A stretch of 64,000 nt of DNA from NCBI GenBank assembly GCA_047495785.1, contig JBLDXI010000024.1:5419659-5483658 (forward strand), written 5' to 3'. Below are positions 35,610 through 46,700 of the stretch, one piece after another. Numbering within the stretch: the stretch's first letter is position 1; every line of letters starts with the position of its first letter. The notes under the pieces are model-generated. The model saw nothing but the letters and a program-made list of their open reading frames with translations, did no database searches and had not been told where the DNA came from. The DNA is from Lepidodermella squamata (Eukaryota; Gastrotricha). The position numbers were made by a program, and so were the translations under genes.

Positions 35610-36307
35610 AATAAATAACCTTGAGCATGTAATGTCCTTTATGCGGTCATTGCTAAGTACATCTTCCATGAAAAGCGGCCTGTCTTCGCCTGTTTCTACG
35701 AGTTTAAAAAGGCCTTTGACCGTGTACCGCACGACATCTTACTACGCAAATTGAGTAAAATCGGCGTTTCAAGGCATTATCTGTTTGTATTAGCTGACAT
35801 CTACAGCGACAATAAGGGCGGCCGAATGAGAGTCGAAGGTCCATCGAAGAGCAATTACTTCAAGATGGAGCTCGGAGTCAAACAAGGCGACGTTCTCTCC
35901 CCTCTCCTGTTTGCACTCTTGGTCTGTTATCTGCGCAACTATCTAGAAGCGAAAATCGACCCGGAGATATACCTTGCGGACAACAAGACGCTTCCCGATA
36001 TACAATTCGCCGGCGACACCACTACCCTAGCTCTGAAGGCCCGAACACTACAGCTAATGATGGTCGAGGTTGCGAACTATGGTCGGGAAATTGGGCTTGA
36101 ATTGAATGCTAAATAGTAGTATTCTGTCAGAAAAGAACTCAAAACCTGCGGGATTTAAATGACTACTTCTTCATTGATGGGACGAAGATCGAAGTCGTTT
36201 GGGAGTTCGTCTATATGGGTATCCCTATCTGCTACAACCTCAAATCACTACTGAAGTTGTTAAAGTCTGGGGATTTAATAATAATAAATAACCTTGAGCA
36301 TGTAATG
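35610..36307. repeat. 25-bp direct repeat flanking a LINE fragment (target-site duplication)
   Basis: Positions 35610-35634 and 36283-36307 are identical (AATAAATAACC... to ...CATGTAATG). They bracket the reverse transcriptase fragment exactly, and the insert ends in an AAT-rich tail. This is the signature of target-primed insertion. Confidence 0.85.
35635..36282 (+). mobile_element. 5'-truncated non-LTR retrotransposon fragment
   Basis: The reading frame shows FKKAFDRVPHDILLRKL (about 35704-35754), GVKQGDVLSPLLFALLV (about 35874-35926) and IQFAGDTTTLAL near 36000-36036. The catalytic FADD/YADD box is changed to FAGD, so the enzyme would be inactive. A stop follows at about 36114. It is flanked by the 25-bp duplication and ends in a TAATAATAATAAATAA tail. 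It differs from the larger element at 37034. Confidence 0.85.
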
Positions 36308-36443
36308 CTGTCCCGGACAAGCGCCTTTTCGTGATGTGCCTGCGCCTTTTTTTCTTACCTTCCAAATTGTACATTTTCGTTCGTTTTATCTGGAAAAAAG
36401 GACAAAATAAAAAGCTTTTCGTTTCGTTTTCGCTATCATAGCG

Positions 36444-36514
36444 GCATCGGTGGTTCATTGGTAGCATTCTCGCCTGCCACGCGGGAGGCCCGGGTTCGAT
36501 TCCCGGCCGATACA
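36444..36514 (+). tRNA. tRNA-Gly (GCC)
   Basis: 71 nt. The anticodon arm is CTCGC-CTGCCAC-GCGGG and the body is the standard tRNA-Gly. The acceptor stem has one C-A mismatch at pair 2-71. T5 follows. Confidence 0.88.
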
Positions 36515-36612
36515 AGCGGCCCTGTTTTTGCATGAAAGCTTTGAGCGGCTCCAAGCGAAAAATGAAACGCTGAAATTCAAAAGCACTGACAACAGACTCC
36601 ATCTCACCCAAA

Positions 36613-36687
36613 TCCTTGGTAGTATAGTGGTTAGTATCCCCGCCTGTCACGCGGGAGACGTGACAGATTCGATTCCCTGCCAAGGAG
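36613..36687 (+). tRNA. tRNA-Asp (GTC), T arm degenerate
   Basis: The acceptor TCCTTGG/CCAAGGA and the anticodon arm CCCGC-CTGTCAC-GCGGG are intact. The T stem does not pair properly and the gene is about 3 nt too long. T5 follows. It may be a decaying copy. Confidence 0.75.
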
Positions 36688-36759
36688 TCAGCTTTTTACA
36701 TGCGGCATGTGGATTTCAAGCAAATTTATTCAGTAATAAAGTGCAAAAATGTCGATTGC

Positions 36760-36832
36760 CGCCCGATGTGGGGCTCGAACCCACGACCCTGGGATTAAGA
36801 GTCCCATGCTCTACCGACTGAGCTAACCGGGC
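36760..36832 (-). tRNA. tRNA-Lys (CTT)
   Basis: 73 nt. The acceptor is GCCCGGT with ATCGGGC (one mismatch or wobble), the anticodon arm is GGGAC-TCTTAAT-CCC and G73 is present. T5 follows on the minus strand. Confidence 0.92.
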
Positions 36833-36922
36833 TTAGCCGACATAGCTGGTGACTGGGGCAGGTTCAAAGGCCAAAAGCAGGCATGCGACACGAGTCAGAG
36901 ACAGAGAGTGTTTAAAAACACT

Positions 36923-36990
36923 CGAGGCTGAGTCGAACCTGGAATCTTCTGATCCGTAGTCAGACGCGTTGTCCATTGCGCCACAACCCC
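36923..36990 (-). tRNA. tRNA-Arg (ACG) lacking one T-stem strand
   Basis: 68 nt. The D arm, the anticodon arm (TCTGA-CTACGGA-TCAGA) and CCAGGTTCGA are typical of tRNA-Arg. The acceptor stem GGGGTTG pairs fully with CAGCCTC (with G-T pairs). The 3' strand of the T stem, 5 nt, is missing. A T5 run follows. It is a likely pseudogene, though the acceptor is conserved. Confidence 0.75.
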
Positions 36991-37033
36991 ACGGTGTTGC
37001 TTTAGCATCAAATCGTGGATCGTGATACGTACT

Positions 37034-39457
37034 TTAATTTCCTTTAATTTCAGGCATCACAAAACCACCGGAGAAACTCGACGGTCATTCATTGATTACT
37101 TGATGGTACCTCAATATTTAAGAAAAAGCATTTTTGCCTGCGAAACAAGAGAAGATGCGTGTTTAGGCCCTGATCATTTTTTAGTATGCGCGCGAATGAG
37201 GTTCGAACTTGACCACAAACCAGATGAAGTTGAAGAGGCATGGCGCACGGCTCATGAGCGGCTAGAACAGCCGACATTTTCTTCTAAATTAAAGCGGGCA
37301 ATGGACCAAAAATTGATTGGTATAGATGAGACAACTTCAGCTGAAGATGTGTGGCTAAAACTAAAGGCGCTTGAGTCGGAAACGGCGAATATTTGTGGTA
37401 AAAAGCGGGTAAGGAAAAGCGGTAAACGAACTAGATGGTGGGGCAACAAAACTAGAAAAAAAGCAGCGACAAAAAAGCGGAAATTTAAATTGTTCGCGAA
37501 GGAGAGAAAACGCTTAGATAAACTTGGCGTTGCTGCTAGTGAAGATTTAAATAAATTATGGAACGATTACGTTGAGGAGCGTAACAGCGAAAAGAAAGTC
37601 ATAAAATAGGCTAAGGACGATGTCAAAAAGGAATTTGGAAATAAGTTTTATGCTCTCAGAGATAAGCCTCAGGAAGCACAGTCGCTCTTTTGGCATCTGG
37701 TCGCATCTCTAACCAAAGGTTCGGGCAAACACGACTATAAATTGGTGATTGAGGACGAAAACGGGAATATTTTATCCGACAAAATTCAAGTAGCTGACAG
37801 ATGGAGACGGTATTTCATGGGAGTCGTAGATGGCGTAGAAATATTAGCTGGCGAAATAAATAAATTAAATGAAAATTTTGAATTCACTAGTCAATGCGAA
37901 GCGCGCGTCTTGAAATCAATAACACGCGACGAGATTGAGCTTGCTATTTCAAAAGAAAAATTAGGAAAATCACCCGGTCTCGATGAAATTAGATTAGAAA
38001 TGCTCAACGCGCTACAAAATTCGAAAAGTGAATGGCTAGAGTCTCTCTTTAATAAAATATGGGCTGAAAAACGCGTTCCTGATGATTTTCTGAATTTAAT
38101 TCTGATCCCAGTGCCAAAAAAGGGAGATTTGAATAAGTGCAATAATTACCGCGGCATAAGTCTAATTAGTATCGTTGCAAAATGCTACGCGCGAATTCTT
38201 GAAAAGCGGTTTCGGGATGAAATAAATATATAACTGGAAGAATTTCAACATGGTTTTATGCAAAACAAAGGCACGGGTGACTGCACTTTCATATTAAGGC
38301 AAATCATGGAGAAAATTATTGAATTTAACCGGAGCATTTCTATAACTTTTATGGACCTGGAAAAGGCTTACGATTTTGTCGACCGCGAGCAAGTGTGGAA
38401 AGCGCTCGAAGACCTAGGAGTTTCTCGCGATCTTATAGATAATATTAAGGAATTATACAGGGATAGCATTGCTACTGTTCGAGTAAATGGTGTAAGCGCG
38501 AAACCCTCCCGGGTGACCAAGGGACTGAGACAAGGCTGCCCATTGTCGCCCCTGTTATTTATAGCGGTATTTAATGTAGTCTGCAAGAGAGTAAAATTAG
38601 AAAAGACCGGTATGCCTTTAACCGACGAAGAGTGGCTAATGTTACTAGCATTCGCGGATGATACTGCTTTATTATCGCAGGATTGGGGGAAAATGCAGCT
38701 AATTATAGATATTTTTGTTGAGGCATGTGGTCACTTGGGCTTGAAAATTAATGTTCCAAAAACTAAATTTATGAGGGTTAATAAAAATGACTGTAATTTA
38801 CATTTACCTTTTTCTATCTACGGGCAGTTCATTGAGGAAGTGGACCAGTTCGCTTATTTAGGAAGTATTATCACATCTGATGGTAAGTGTAAGACTGATA
38901 TAAGGACTCGTTTAGAAAAGGGCAATAAAGCCTTTGGTGCTATGCGTAAGTATATTTTTGGCAATCGATCTGTCCCAATCAAGGAAAAAATGAAATGTTT
39001 GAAGGGCGTTGTGGATGCGACTATCATGCATGGCAGCGAAAGTTGGACTATAACTTCTGAGGATGCGAGGCGACTCGACGTAGGTTATATGCGTTATTTG
39101 CGGAAAATATGCGGCGTAACACTTAGGGACAGGATTCGTAATGAGGCTGTTAGAAATATTTGTGGCACGGAACAATTTACATTCAAAATTGCTAGGCGGC
39201 AACTTCGCTGGTATGGGCACGTCGCTCGCATGGACCCCGTAAGGCTGGCGAGCCAGATGCGGTACTGGCAGCCGCCGGATGATACTTGGATTAGACCTCA
39301 AGGGCGACCGAAATTAAGGTGGATCGATTGTATTAGAAAACATCTGAACAAAATAGGGATTACAAATTTTGAGGAGGCCGACGCCCTGGCCCAGGATAGA
39401 ACTACTTGGCGACAAAAAATTCATAGTTATTTCGGGGAAATTGAAATATTGGATTAG
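37034..39457 (+). pseudogene. Retrotransposon endonuclease/reverse transcriptase with two stops
   Basis: The frame is continuous but interrupted by TAG at 37607-37609 and TAA at 38231-38233, with no frameshift. The final segment (38258-39457) alone encodes 399 residues, including the catalytic FADD box. The low damage suggests a fairly recent copy. The N-terminal half of the endonuclease is absent because of 5' truncation. Confidence 0.88.
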
Positions 39458-39733
39458 ATTCTAATCATTAGAACACGTTTTTTTGAGGTGGGTGATCAGG
39501 ATAGGTAGCTTGCTACCGGTCCTCCTCCGACACTCGGTACGCTTGGCGTGAATTTAATTACCATCACGCCCGGCGAACTGGGTACACCGGAGTGATTTTT
39601 ATTTTATCATTTTTCCTTCTCATTTTCCTTTGTACTATTAACCTTTGTTAATAATTGTTGAATATTGTTGAATAACAATATGCGAAGGAAAAGATGAAAT
39701 AAAGATAATGCTATGCTATGCTATGCTATGCTA
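37034..39733 (+). mobile_element. RTE-like non-LTR retrotransposon, 5'-truncated
   Basis: One reading frame runs from the end of an APE-type endonuclease (RRSFIDYLMV, LGPDHFLVCARMR) through a complete reverse transcriptase (DLEKAYDFVDRE, RQGCPLSPLLF, AFADDTALLS) to a C-terminal region with RRQLRWYGHVARMD and QGRPKLRWIDCIRKHL. The 3' end is a pentanucleotide run, five ATGCT units at 39708-39732. The element is bracketed by the 11-base word TGATACGTACT (37023-37033 and 39734-39744), which I read as the target duplication. Frame style and repeat tail point to the RTE group; the clade is not certain. It sits between tRNA-Arg and tRNA-Leu. Confidence 0.88.
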
Positions 39734-39776
39734 TGATACGTACTGCGTCGTAGCAGAGGAAAAAGCATAAAATGTA

Positions 39777-39860
39777 TGTCAGAAGTGGGATTCAAACCCA
39801 CGCCAGTAGAAACTGACTGCGACCTGAACGCAGCGCCTTGGACCGCTCGGCCATCCTGAC
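39777..39860 (-). tRNA. tRNA-Leu (CAG)
   Basis: 84 nt with a long variable arm. The anticodon arm is CTGCG-TTCAGGT-CGCAG, and the acceptor GTCAGGA pairs with TTCTGAC with A73. T5 lies downstream on the minus strand. Confidence 0.94.
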
Positions 39861-40022
39861 GAGATGGTGGACAAGATTGCTGATATCCTTGAGACGGCAT
39901 TTTGCAAAGCTAAGCTATCGCAAAGTGAGTAGAGCAAAGTAGTGTACCTGTTGCCAATATAAAACTAGCCGGCGACGCCGATCAGGGTGTATCGTTTCTG
40001 AAACTATCGAAGAAGCACTCAA

Positions 40023-40104
40023 GTCGCTATGCCCGAGTGGTTAAGGGGTCTGACTAGAAATCAGATGCGGTCTCCGCGCGTAGGTTCAAATCCTACTGGC
40101 GACG
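40023..40104 (+). tRNA. tRNA-Ser (AGA)
   Basis: 82 nt with a class II variable arm. The anticodon arm is CTGAC-TAGAAAT-CAG and the acceptor is GTCGCTA/TGGCGAC with G73. T5 follows. Confidence 0.93.
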
Positions 40105-40179
40105 ACAGTTATTTTTGCATTATAACGACTGAAACTCAGTTCTGCAGTTAGCCTCCAGAACAGTCCTCGCTTTCATCAG

Positions 40180-40251
40180 GCGTCAGTGGTGTAACGGTCA
40201 GCATGGTTGCCTTCCAAGCAGCCGATCCGGGTTCGACTCCCGGCTGACGCA
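40180..40251 (+). tRNA. tRNA-Gly (TCC)
   Basis: 72 nt. The anticodon loop is CTTCCAA, the acceptor GCGTCAG/CTGACGC is perfect and A73 is present. T5 follows. Confidence 0.93.
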
Positions 40252-40330
40252 CACGTTTTTAGCTCACACGTTTGAAAGCAATTGCTAGTGACGAGATTAA
40301 AGCTGTCCTTCCCAAAAGCAGCGTTCGAGA

Positions 40331-40402
40331 GGTCCCATGGTGTAGCGGTTAGCACTCTGGACTCTGAATCCAGCGACTCGAGTTCGATTCTCGATGGATA
40401 CC
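40331..40402 (+). tRNA. tRNA-Gln (CTG), acceptor stem degenerate
   Basis: The D, anticodon (TGGAC-TCTGAAT-CCA) and T arms match tRNA-Gln. The 3' acceptor strand TGGATAC pairs poorly with GGTCCCA (about three mismatches). No good oligo-T follows. It is a likely pseudogene. Confidence 0.75.
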
Positions 40403-40415
40403 GTATTTCATCGAT

Positions 40416-40751
40416 TAATAGCCTCCCTCGAATAATAGCCCGAAATTTTCCGCTATTTTAAGCATTTAAAAGTAAATAATAGCCCCCCTCGAATAATAGC
40501 CACGCTATGCCTTGTCCGAAGCAGGTGGCGCGCTGGAGGATGGAAAAAGCTATCCTAATTGCGTCGCCTTATACTGCTAAGCGGATTAAAGGTGATGGAC
40601 GTAAGCCGTTGTTTGTTGATGTCGAGGATTAATTAGCAGCGTGGGTAAAAAACAGAGAATTCAACAGCGCAAACGAGTTGCGATGATGAAATTTGCCAAT
40701 TGCCAATAAATAATAGCCCCCCTCGAATAATAGCCCTCTCAAATAATTGCC
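40416..40751. mobile_element. Transposase-like fragment between 28-bp direct repeats
   Basis: A 28-base sequence containing AGCCCCCCTCGAATAATAGC occurs exactly at 40474-40501 and 40708-40735, with a variant near 40420. Between them, plus-strand translation from 40507 reads KAILIASPYTAKRIKGDGRK, PLFVDVED, a stop, then LAAWVKNREFNSANELR. This pattern (GxGRKP, acidic residues, LxxWV, R) resembles the CENP-B-type helix-turn-helix of pogo/Tigger transposases. The fragment has stops and is short, so the family call is tentative. It abuts the satellite array directly. Confidence 0.45.
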
Positions 40752-43700
40752 TCGGCTGTGCGTGATTTGGCCGGTTTCAGGATGATGCGGAACATGGGCG
40801 ACACGTGCAAGGGCTGCTAATAGCGATTCCAGCCAGTTTTGGCTGGCAGCGAAATACCGGTCATCCGAATTGTACGCGAATCGCCTGCAAACGTGTTTGC
40901 GCTTGCTGCCACTAACAAATAGAGCACGGCTATGCGTGATTTGCCCGGTTTCAGGATGATGCCGAACATGGGCGACACGTGCAAGGGCTGCTAATAGCGA
41001 TTCCAGCCAGTTTTGGCTGGCAGCGAAATACCGGTCATCCGAATTGTACGCGAATCGCCTGCAAACGTGTTTTCGCTTGCTGCCACTAACGAATAGAGCA
41101 GGGCTATGCGTGATTTGCCCGGTTTCAGGATGATGCCGAACATGGGCGACACGAGCAAGGGCTGCTAATAGCGATTCCAGCCAGTTTTGGCTGGCAGCGA
41201 AATACCGGTCATCCGAATTGTACGCGAATCGCCTGCAAACGTGTTTGCGCTTGCTGCCACTAACAAATAGAGCACGGCTATGCGTGATTTGCCCGGTTTC
41301 AGGATGATGCCGAACATGGGCGACACGTGCAAGGGCTGCTAATAGCGATTCCAGCCAGTTTTGGCTGGCAGCGAAATACCGGTCATCCGAATTGTACGCG
41401 AATCGCCTGCAAACGTGTTTTCGCTTGCTGCCACTAACGAATAGAGCAGGGCTATGCGTGATTTGCCCGGTTTCAGGATGATGCCGAACATGGGCGACAC
41501 GAGCAAGGGCTGCTAATAGCGATTCCAGCCAGTTTTGGCTGGCAGCGAAATACCGGTCATCCGAATTGTACGCGAATCGCCTGCAAACGTGTTTGCGCTT
41601 GCTGCCACTAACAAATAGAGCACGGCTATGCGTGATTTGCCCGGTTTCAGGATGATGCCGAACATGGGCGACACGTGCAAGGGCTGCTAATAGCGATTCC
41701 AGCCAGTTTTGGCTGGCAGCGAAATACCGGTCATCCGAATTGTACGCGAATCGCCTGCAAACGTGTTTGCGCTTGCTGCCACTAACGAATAGAGCAGGGC
41801 TATGCGTGATTTGCCCGGTTTCAGGATGATGCCGAACATGGGCGACACGAGCAAGGGCTGCTAATAGCGATTCCAGCCAGTTTTGGCTGGCAGCGAAATA
41901 CCGGTCATCCGAATTGTACGCGAATCGCCTGCAAACGTGTTTTCGCTTGCTGCCACTAACGAATAGAGCAGGGCTATGCGTGATTTGCCCGGTTTCAGGA
42001 TGATGCCGAACATGGGCGACACGAGCAAGGGCTGCTAATAGCGATTCCAGCCAGTTTTGGCTGGCAGCGAAATACCGGTCATCCGAATTGTACGCGAATC
42101 GCCTGCAAACGTGTTTGCGCTTGCTGCCACTAACGAATAGAGCAGGGCTATGCGTGATTTGCCCGGTTTCAGGATGATGCCGAACATGGGCGACACGAGC
42201 AAGGGCTGCTAATAGCGATTCCAGCCAGTTTTGGCTGGCAGCGAAATACCGGTCATCCGAATTGTACGCGAATCGCCTGCAAACGTGTTTGCGCTTGCTG
42301 CCACTAACGAATAGAGCACGGCTATGCGTGATTTCGCCGGTTTCAGGATGATGCCGAACATGGGCGACACGTGCAAGGGCTGCTAATAGCGATTCCAGCC
42401 AGTTTTGGCTGGCAGCGAAATACCGGTCATCCGAATTGTACGCGAATCGCCTGCATACGTGTTTGCGCTTGCTGCCACTAACAAATAGAGCACGGCTATG
42501 CGTGATTTGCCCGGTTTCAGGATGATGCCGAACATGGGCGACACGTGCAAGGGCTGCTAATAGCGATTCCAGCCAGTTTTGGCTGCCAGCGAAATACCGG
42601 TCATCCGAATTGTACGCGAATCGCCTGCAAACGTGTTTGCGCTTGCTGCCACTAACGAATAGAGCACGGCTATGCGTAATTTGCCCGGTTTCAGGATGAT
42701 GCCGAACATGGGCGACACGTGCAAGGGCTGCTAATAGCGATTCCAGCCAGTTTTGGCTGGCAGCGAAATACCGGTCATCCGAATTGTACGCGAATCGCCT
42801 GCAAACGTGTTTTCGCTTGCTGCCACTAACGAATAGAGCAGGGCTATGCGTGATTTCCCCGGTTTCAGGATGATGCCGAACATGGGCGACACGTGCAAGG
42901 GCTGCTAATAGCGATTCCAGCCAGTTTTGGCTGGCAGCGAAATACCGGTCATCCGAATTGTACGCGAATCGCCTGCAAACGTGTTTGCGCTTGCTGCCAC
43001 TAACGAATAGAGCAGGGCTATGCGTGATTTGCCCGGTTTCAGGATGATGCCGAACATGGGCGACACGAGCAAGGGCTGCTAATAGCGATTCCAGCCAGTT
43101 TTGGCTGGCAGCGAAATACCGGTCATCCGAATTGTACGCGAATCGCCTGCAAACGTGTTTGCGCTTGCTGCCACTAACGAATAGAGCAGGGCTATGCGTG
43201 ATTTGCCCGGTTTCAGGATGATGCCGAACATGGGCGACACGAGCAAGGGCTGCTAATAGCGATTCCAGCCAGTTTTGGCTGGCAGCGAAATACCGGTCAT
43301 CCGAATTGTACGCGAATCGCCTGCAAACGTGTTTGCGCTTGCTGCCACTAACGAATAGAGCAGGGCTATGCGTGATTTGCCCGGTTTCAGGATGATGCCG
43401 AACATGGGCGACACGAGCAAGGGCTGCTAATAGCGATTCCAGCCAGTTTTGGCTGGCAGCGAAATACCGGTCATCCGAATTGTACGCGAATCGCCTGCAA
43501 ACGTGTTTGCGCTTGCTGCCACTAACGAATAGAGCACGGCTATGCGTGATTTCGCCGGTTTCAGGATGATGCCGAACATGGGCGACACGTGCAAGGGCTG
43601 CTAATAGCGATTCCAGCCAGTTTTGGCTGGCAGCGAAATACCGGTCATCCGAATTGTACGCGAATCGCCTGCATACGTGTTTGCGCTTGCTGCCACTAAC

Positions 43701-46700
43701 AAATAGAGCACGGCTATGCGTGATTTGCCCGGTTTCAGGATGATGCCGAACATGGGCGACACGTGCAAGGGCTGCTAATAGCGATTCCAGCCAGTTTTGG
43801 CTGCCAGCGAAATACCGGTCATCCGAATTGTACGCGAATCGCCTGCAAACGTGTTTGCGCTTGCTGCCACTAACGAATAGAGCACGGCTATGCGTGATTT
43901 CCCCGGTTTCAGGATGATGCCGAACATGGGCGACACGAGCAAGGGCTGCTAATAGCGATTCCAGCCAGTTTTGGCTGGCAGCGAAATACCGGTCATCCGA
44001 ATTGTACGCGAATCGCCTGCAAACGTGTTTGCGCTTGCTGCCACTAACAAATAGAGCACGGCTATGCGTGATTTGCCCGGTTTCAGGATGATGCCGAACA
44101 TGGGCGACACGTGCAAGGGCTGCTAATAGCGATTCCAGCCAGTTTTGGCTGGCAGCGAAATACCGGTCATCCGAATTGTACGCGAATCGCCTGCATACGT
44201 GTTTGCGCTTGCTGCCACTAACAAATAGAGCACGGCTATGCGTGATTTGCCCGGTTTCAGGATGATGCCGAACATGGGCGACACGAGCAAGGGCTGCTAA
44301 TAGCGATTCCAGCCAGTTTTGGCTGGCAGCGAAATACCGGTCATCCGAATTGTACGCGAATCGCCTGCAAACGTGTTTGCGCTTGCTGCCACTAACAAAT
44401 AGAGCACGGCTATGCGTGATTTGCCCGGTTTCAGGATGATGCCGAACATGGGCGACACGTGCAAGGGCTGCTAATAGCGATTCCAGCCAGTTTTGGCTGG
44501 CAGCGAAATACCGGTCATCCGAATTGTACGCGAATCGCCTGCATACGTGTTTGCGCTTGCTGCCACTAACAAATAGAGCACGGCTATGCGTGATTTGCCC
44601 GGTTTCAGGATGATGCCGAACATGGGCGACACGAGCAAGGGCTGCTAATAGCGATTCCAGCCAGTTTTGGCTGGCAGCGAAATACCGGTCATCCGAATTG
44701 TACGCGAATCGCCTGCAAACGTGTTTTCGCTTGCTGCCACTAACGAATAGAGCAGGGCTATGCGTGATTTCCCCGGTTTCAGGATGATGCCGAACATGGG
44801 CGACACGTGCAAGGGCTGCTAATAGCGATTCCAGCCAGTTTTGGCTGGCAGCGAAATACCGGTCATCCGAATTGTACGCGAATCGCCTGCAAACGTGTTT
44901 GCGCTTGCTGCCACTAACGAATAGAGCAGGGCTATGCGTGATTTGCCCGGTTTCAGGATGATGCCGAACATGGGCGACACGAGCAAGGGCTGCTAATAGC
45001 GATTCCAGCCAGTTTTGGCTGGCAGCGAAATACCGGTCATCCGAATTGTACGCGAATCGCCTGCAAACGTGTTTGCGCTTGCTGCCACTAACGAATAGAG
45101 CACGGCTATGCGTGATTTCGCCGGTTTCAGGATGATGCCGAACATGGGCGACACGTGCAAGGGCTGCTAATAGCGATTCCAGCCAGTTTTGGCTGGCAGC
45201 GAAATACCGGTCATCCGAATTGTATGCGAATCGCCTGCATACGTGTTTGCGCTTGCTGCCACTAACAAATAGAGCACGGCTATGCGTGATTTGCCCGGTT
45301 TCAGGATGATGCCGAACATGGGCGACACGTGCAAGGGCTGCTAATAGCGATTCCAGCCAGTTTTGGCTGCCAGCGAAATACCGGTCATCCGAATTGTACG
45401 CGAATCGCCTGCAAACGTGTTTGCGCTTGCTGCCACTAACGAATAGAGCACGGCTATGCGTGATTTCGCCGGTTTCAGGATGATGCCGAACATGGGCGAC
45501 ACGTGCAAGGGCTGCTAATAGCGATTCCAGCCAGTTTTGGCTGGCAGCGAAATACCGGTCATCCGAATTGTACGCGAATCGCCTGCATACGTGTTTGCGC
45601 TTGCTGCCACTAACAAATAGAGCACGGCTATGCGTGATTTGCCCGGTTTCAGGATGATGCCGAACATGGGCGACACGTGCAAGGGCTGCTAATAGCGATT
45701 CCAGCCAGTTTTGGCTGCCAGCGAAATACCGGTCATCCGAATTGTACGCGAATCGCCTGCAAACGTGTTTGCGCTTGCTGCCACTAACGAATAGAGCACG
45801 GCTATGCGTGATTTCCCCGGTTTCAGGATGATGCCGAACATGGGCGACACGAGCAAGGGCTGCTAATAGCGATTCCAGCCAGTTTTGGCTGGCAGCGAAA
45901 TACCGGTCATCCGAATTGTACGCGAATCGCCTGCAAACGTGTTTGCGCTTGCTGCCACTAACGAATAGAGCACGGCTATGCGTAATTTGCCCGGTTTCAG
46001 GATGATGCCGAACATGGGCGACACGTGCAAGGGCTGCTAATAGCGATTCCAGCCAGTTTTGGCTGGCAGCGAAATACCGGTCATCCGAATTGTACGCGAA
46101 TCGCCTGCAAACGTGTTTGCGCTTGCTGCCACTAACGAATAGAGCACGGCTATGCGTGATTTCGCCGGTTTCAGGATGATGCCGAACATGGGCGACACGT
46201 GCAAGGGCTGCTAATAGCGATTCCAGCCAGTTTTGGCTGGCAGCGAAATACCGGTCATCCGAATTGTACGCGAATCGCCTGCATACGTGTTTGCGCTTGC
46301 TGCCACTAACAAATAGAGCACGGCTATGCGTGATTTGCCCGGTTTCAGGATGATGCCGAACATGGGCGACACGTGCAAGGGCTGCTAATAGCGATTCCAG
46401 CCAGTTTTGGCTGCCAGCGAAATACCGGTCATCCGAATTGTACGCGAATCGCCTGCAAACGTGTTTGCGCTTGCTGCCACTAACGAATAGAGCACGGCTA
46501 TGCGTAATTTGCCCGGTTTCAGGATGATGCCGAACATGGGCGACACGTGCAAGGGCTGCTAATAGCGATTCCAGCCAGTTTTGGCTGGCAGCGAAATACC
46601 GGTCATCCGAATTGTACGCGAATCGCCTGCAAACGTGTTTGCGCTTGCTGCCACTAACAAATAGAGCACGGCTATGCGTGATTTGCCCGGTTTCAGGATG

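Noticed and set aside
34314-40402. Bacterial, organellar or viral tRNA array
   Set aside because: The tRNAs are of eukaryotic type, CCA is not encoded, tRNA-Tyr has the nuclear-type intron, and oligo-T Pol III terminators follow most genes.
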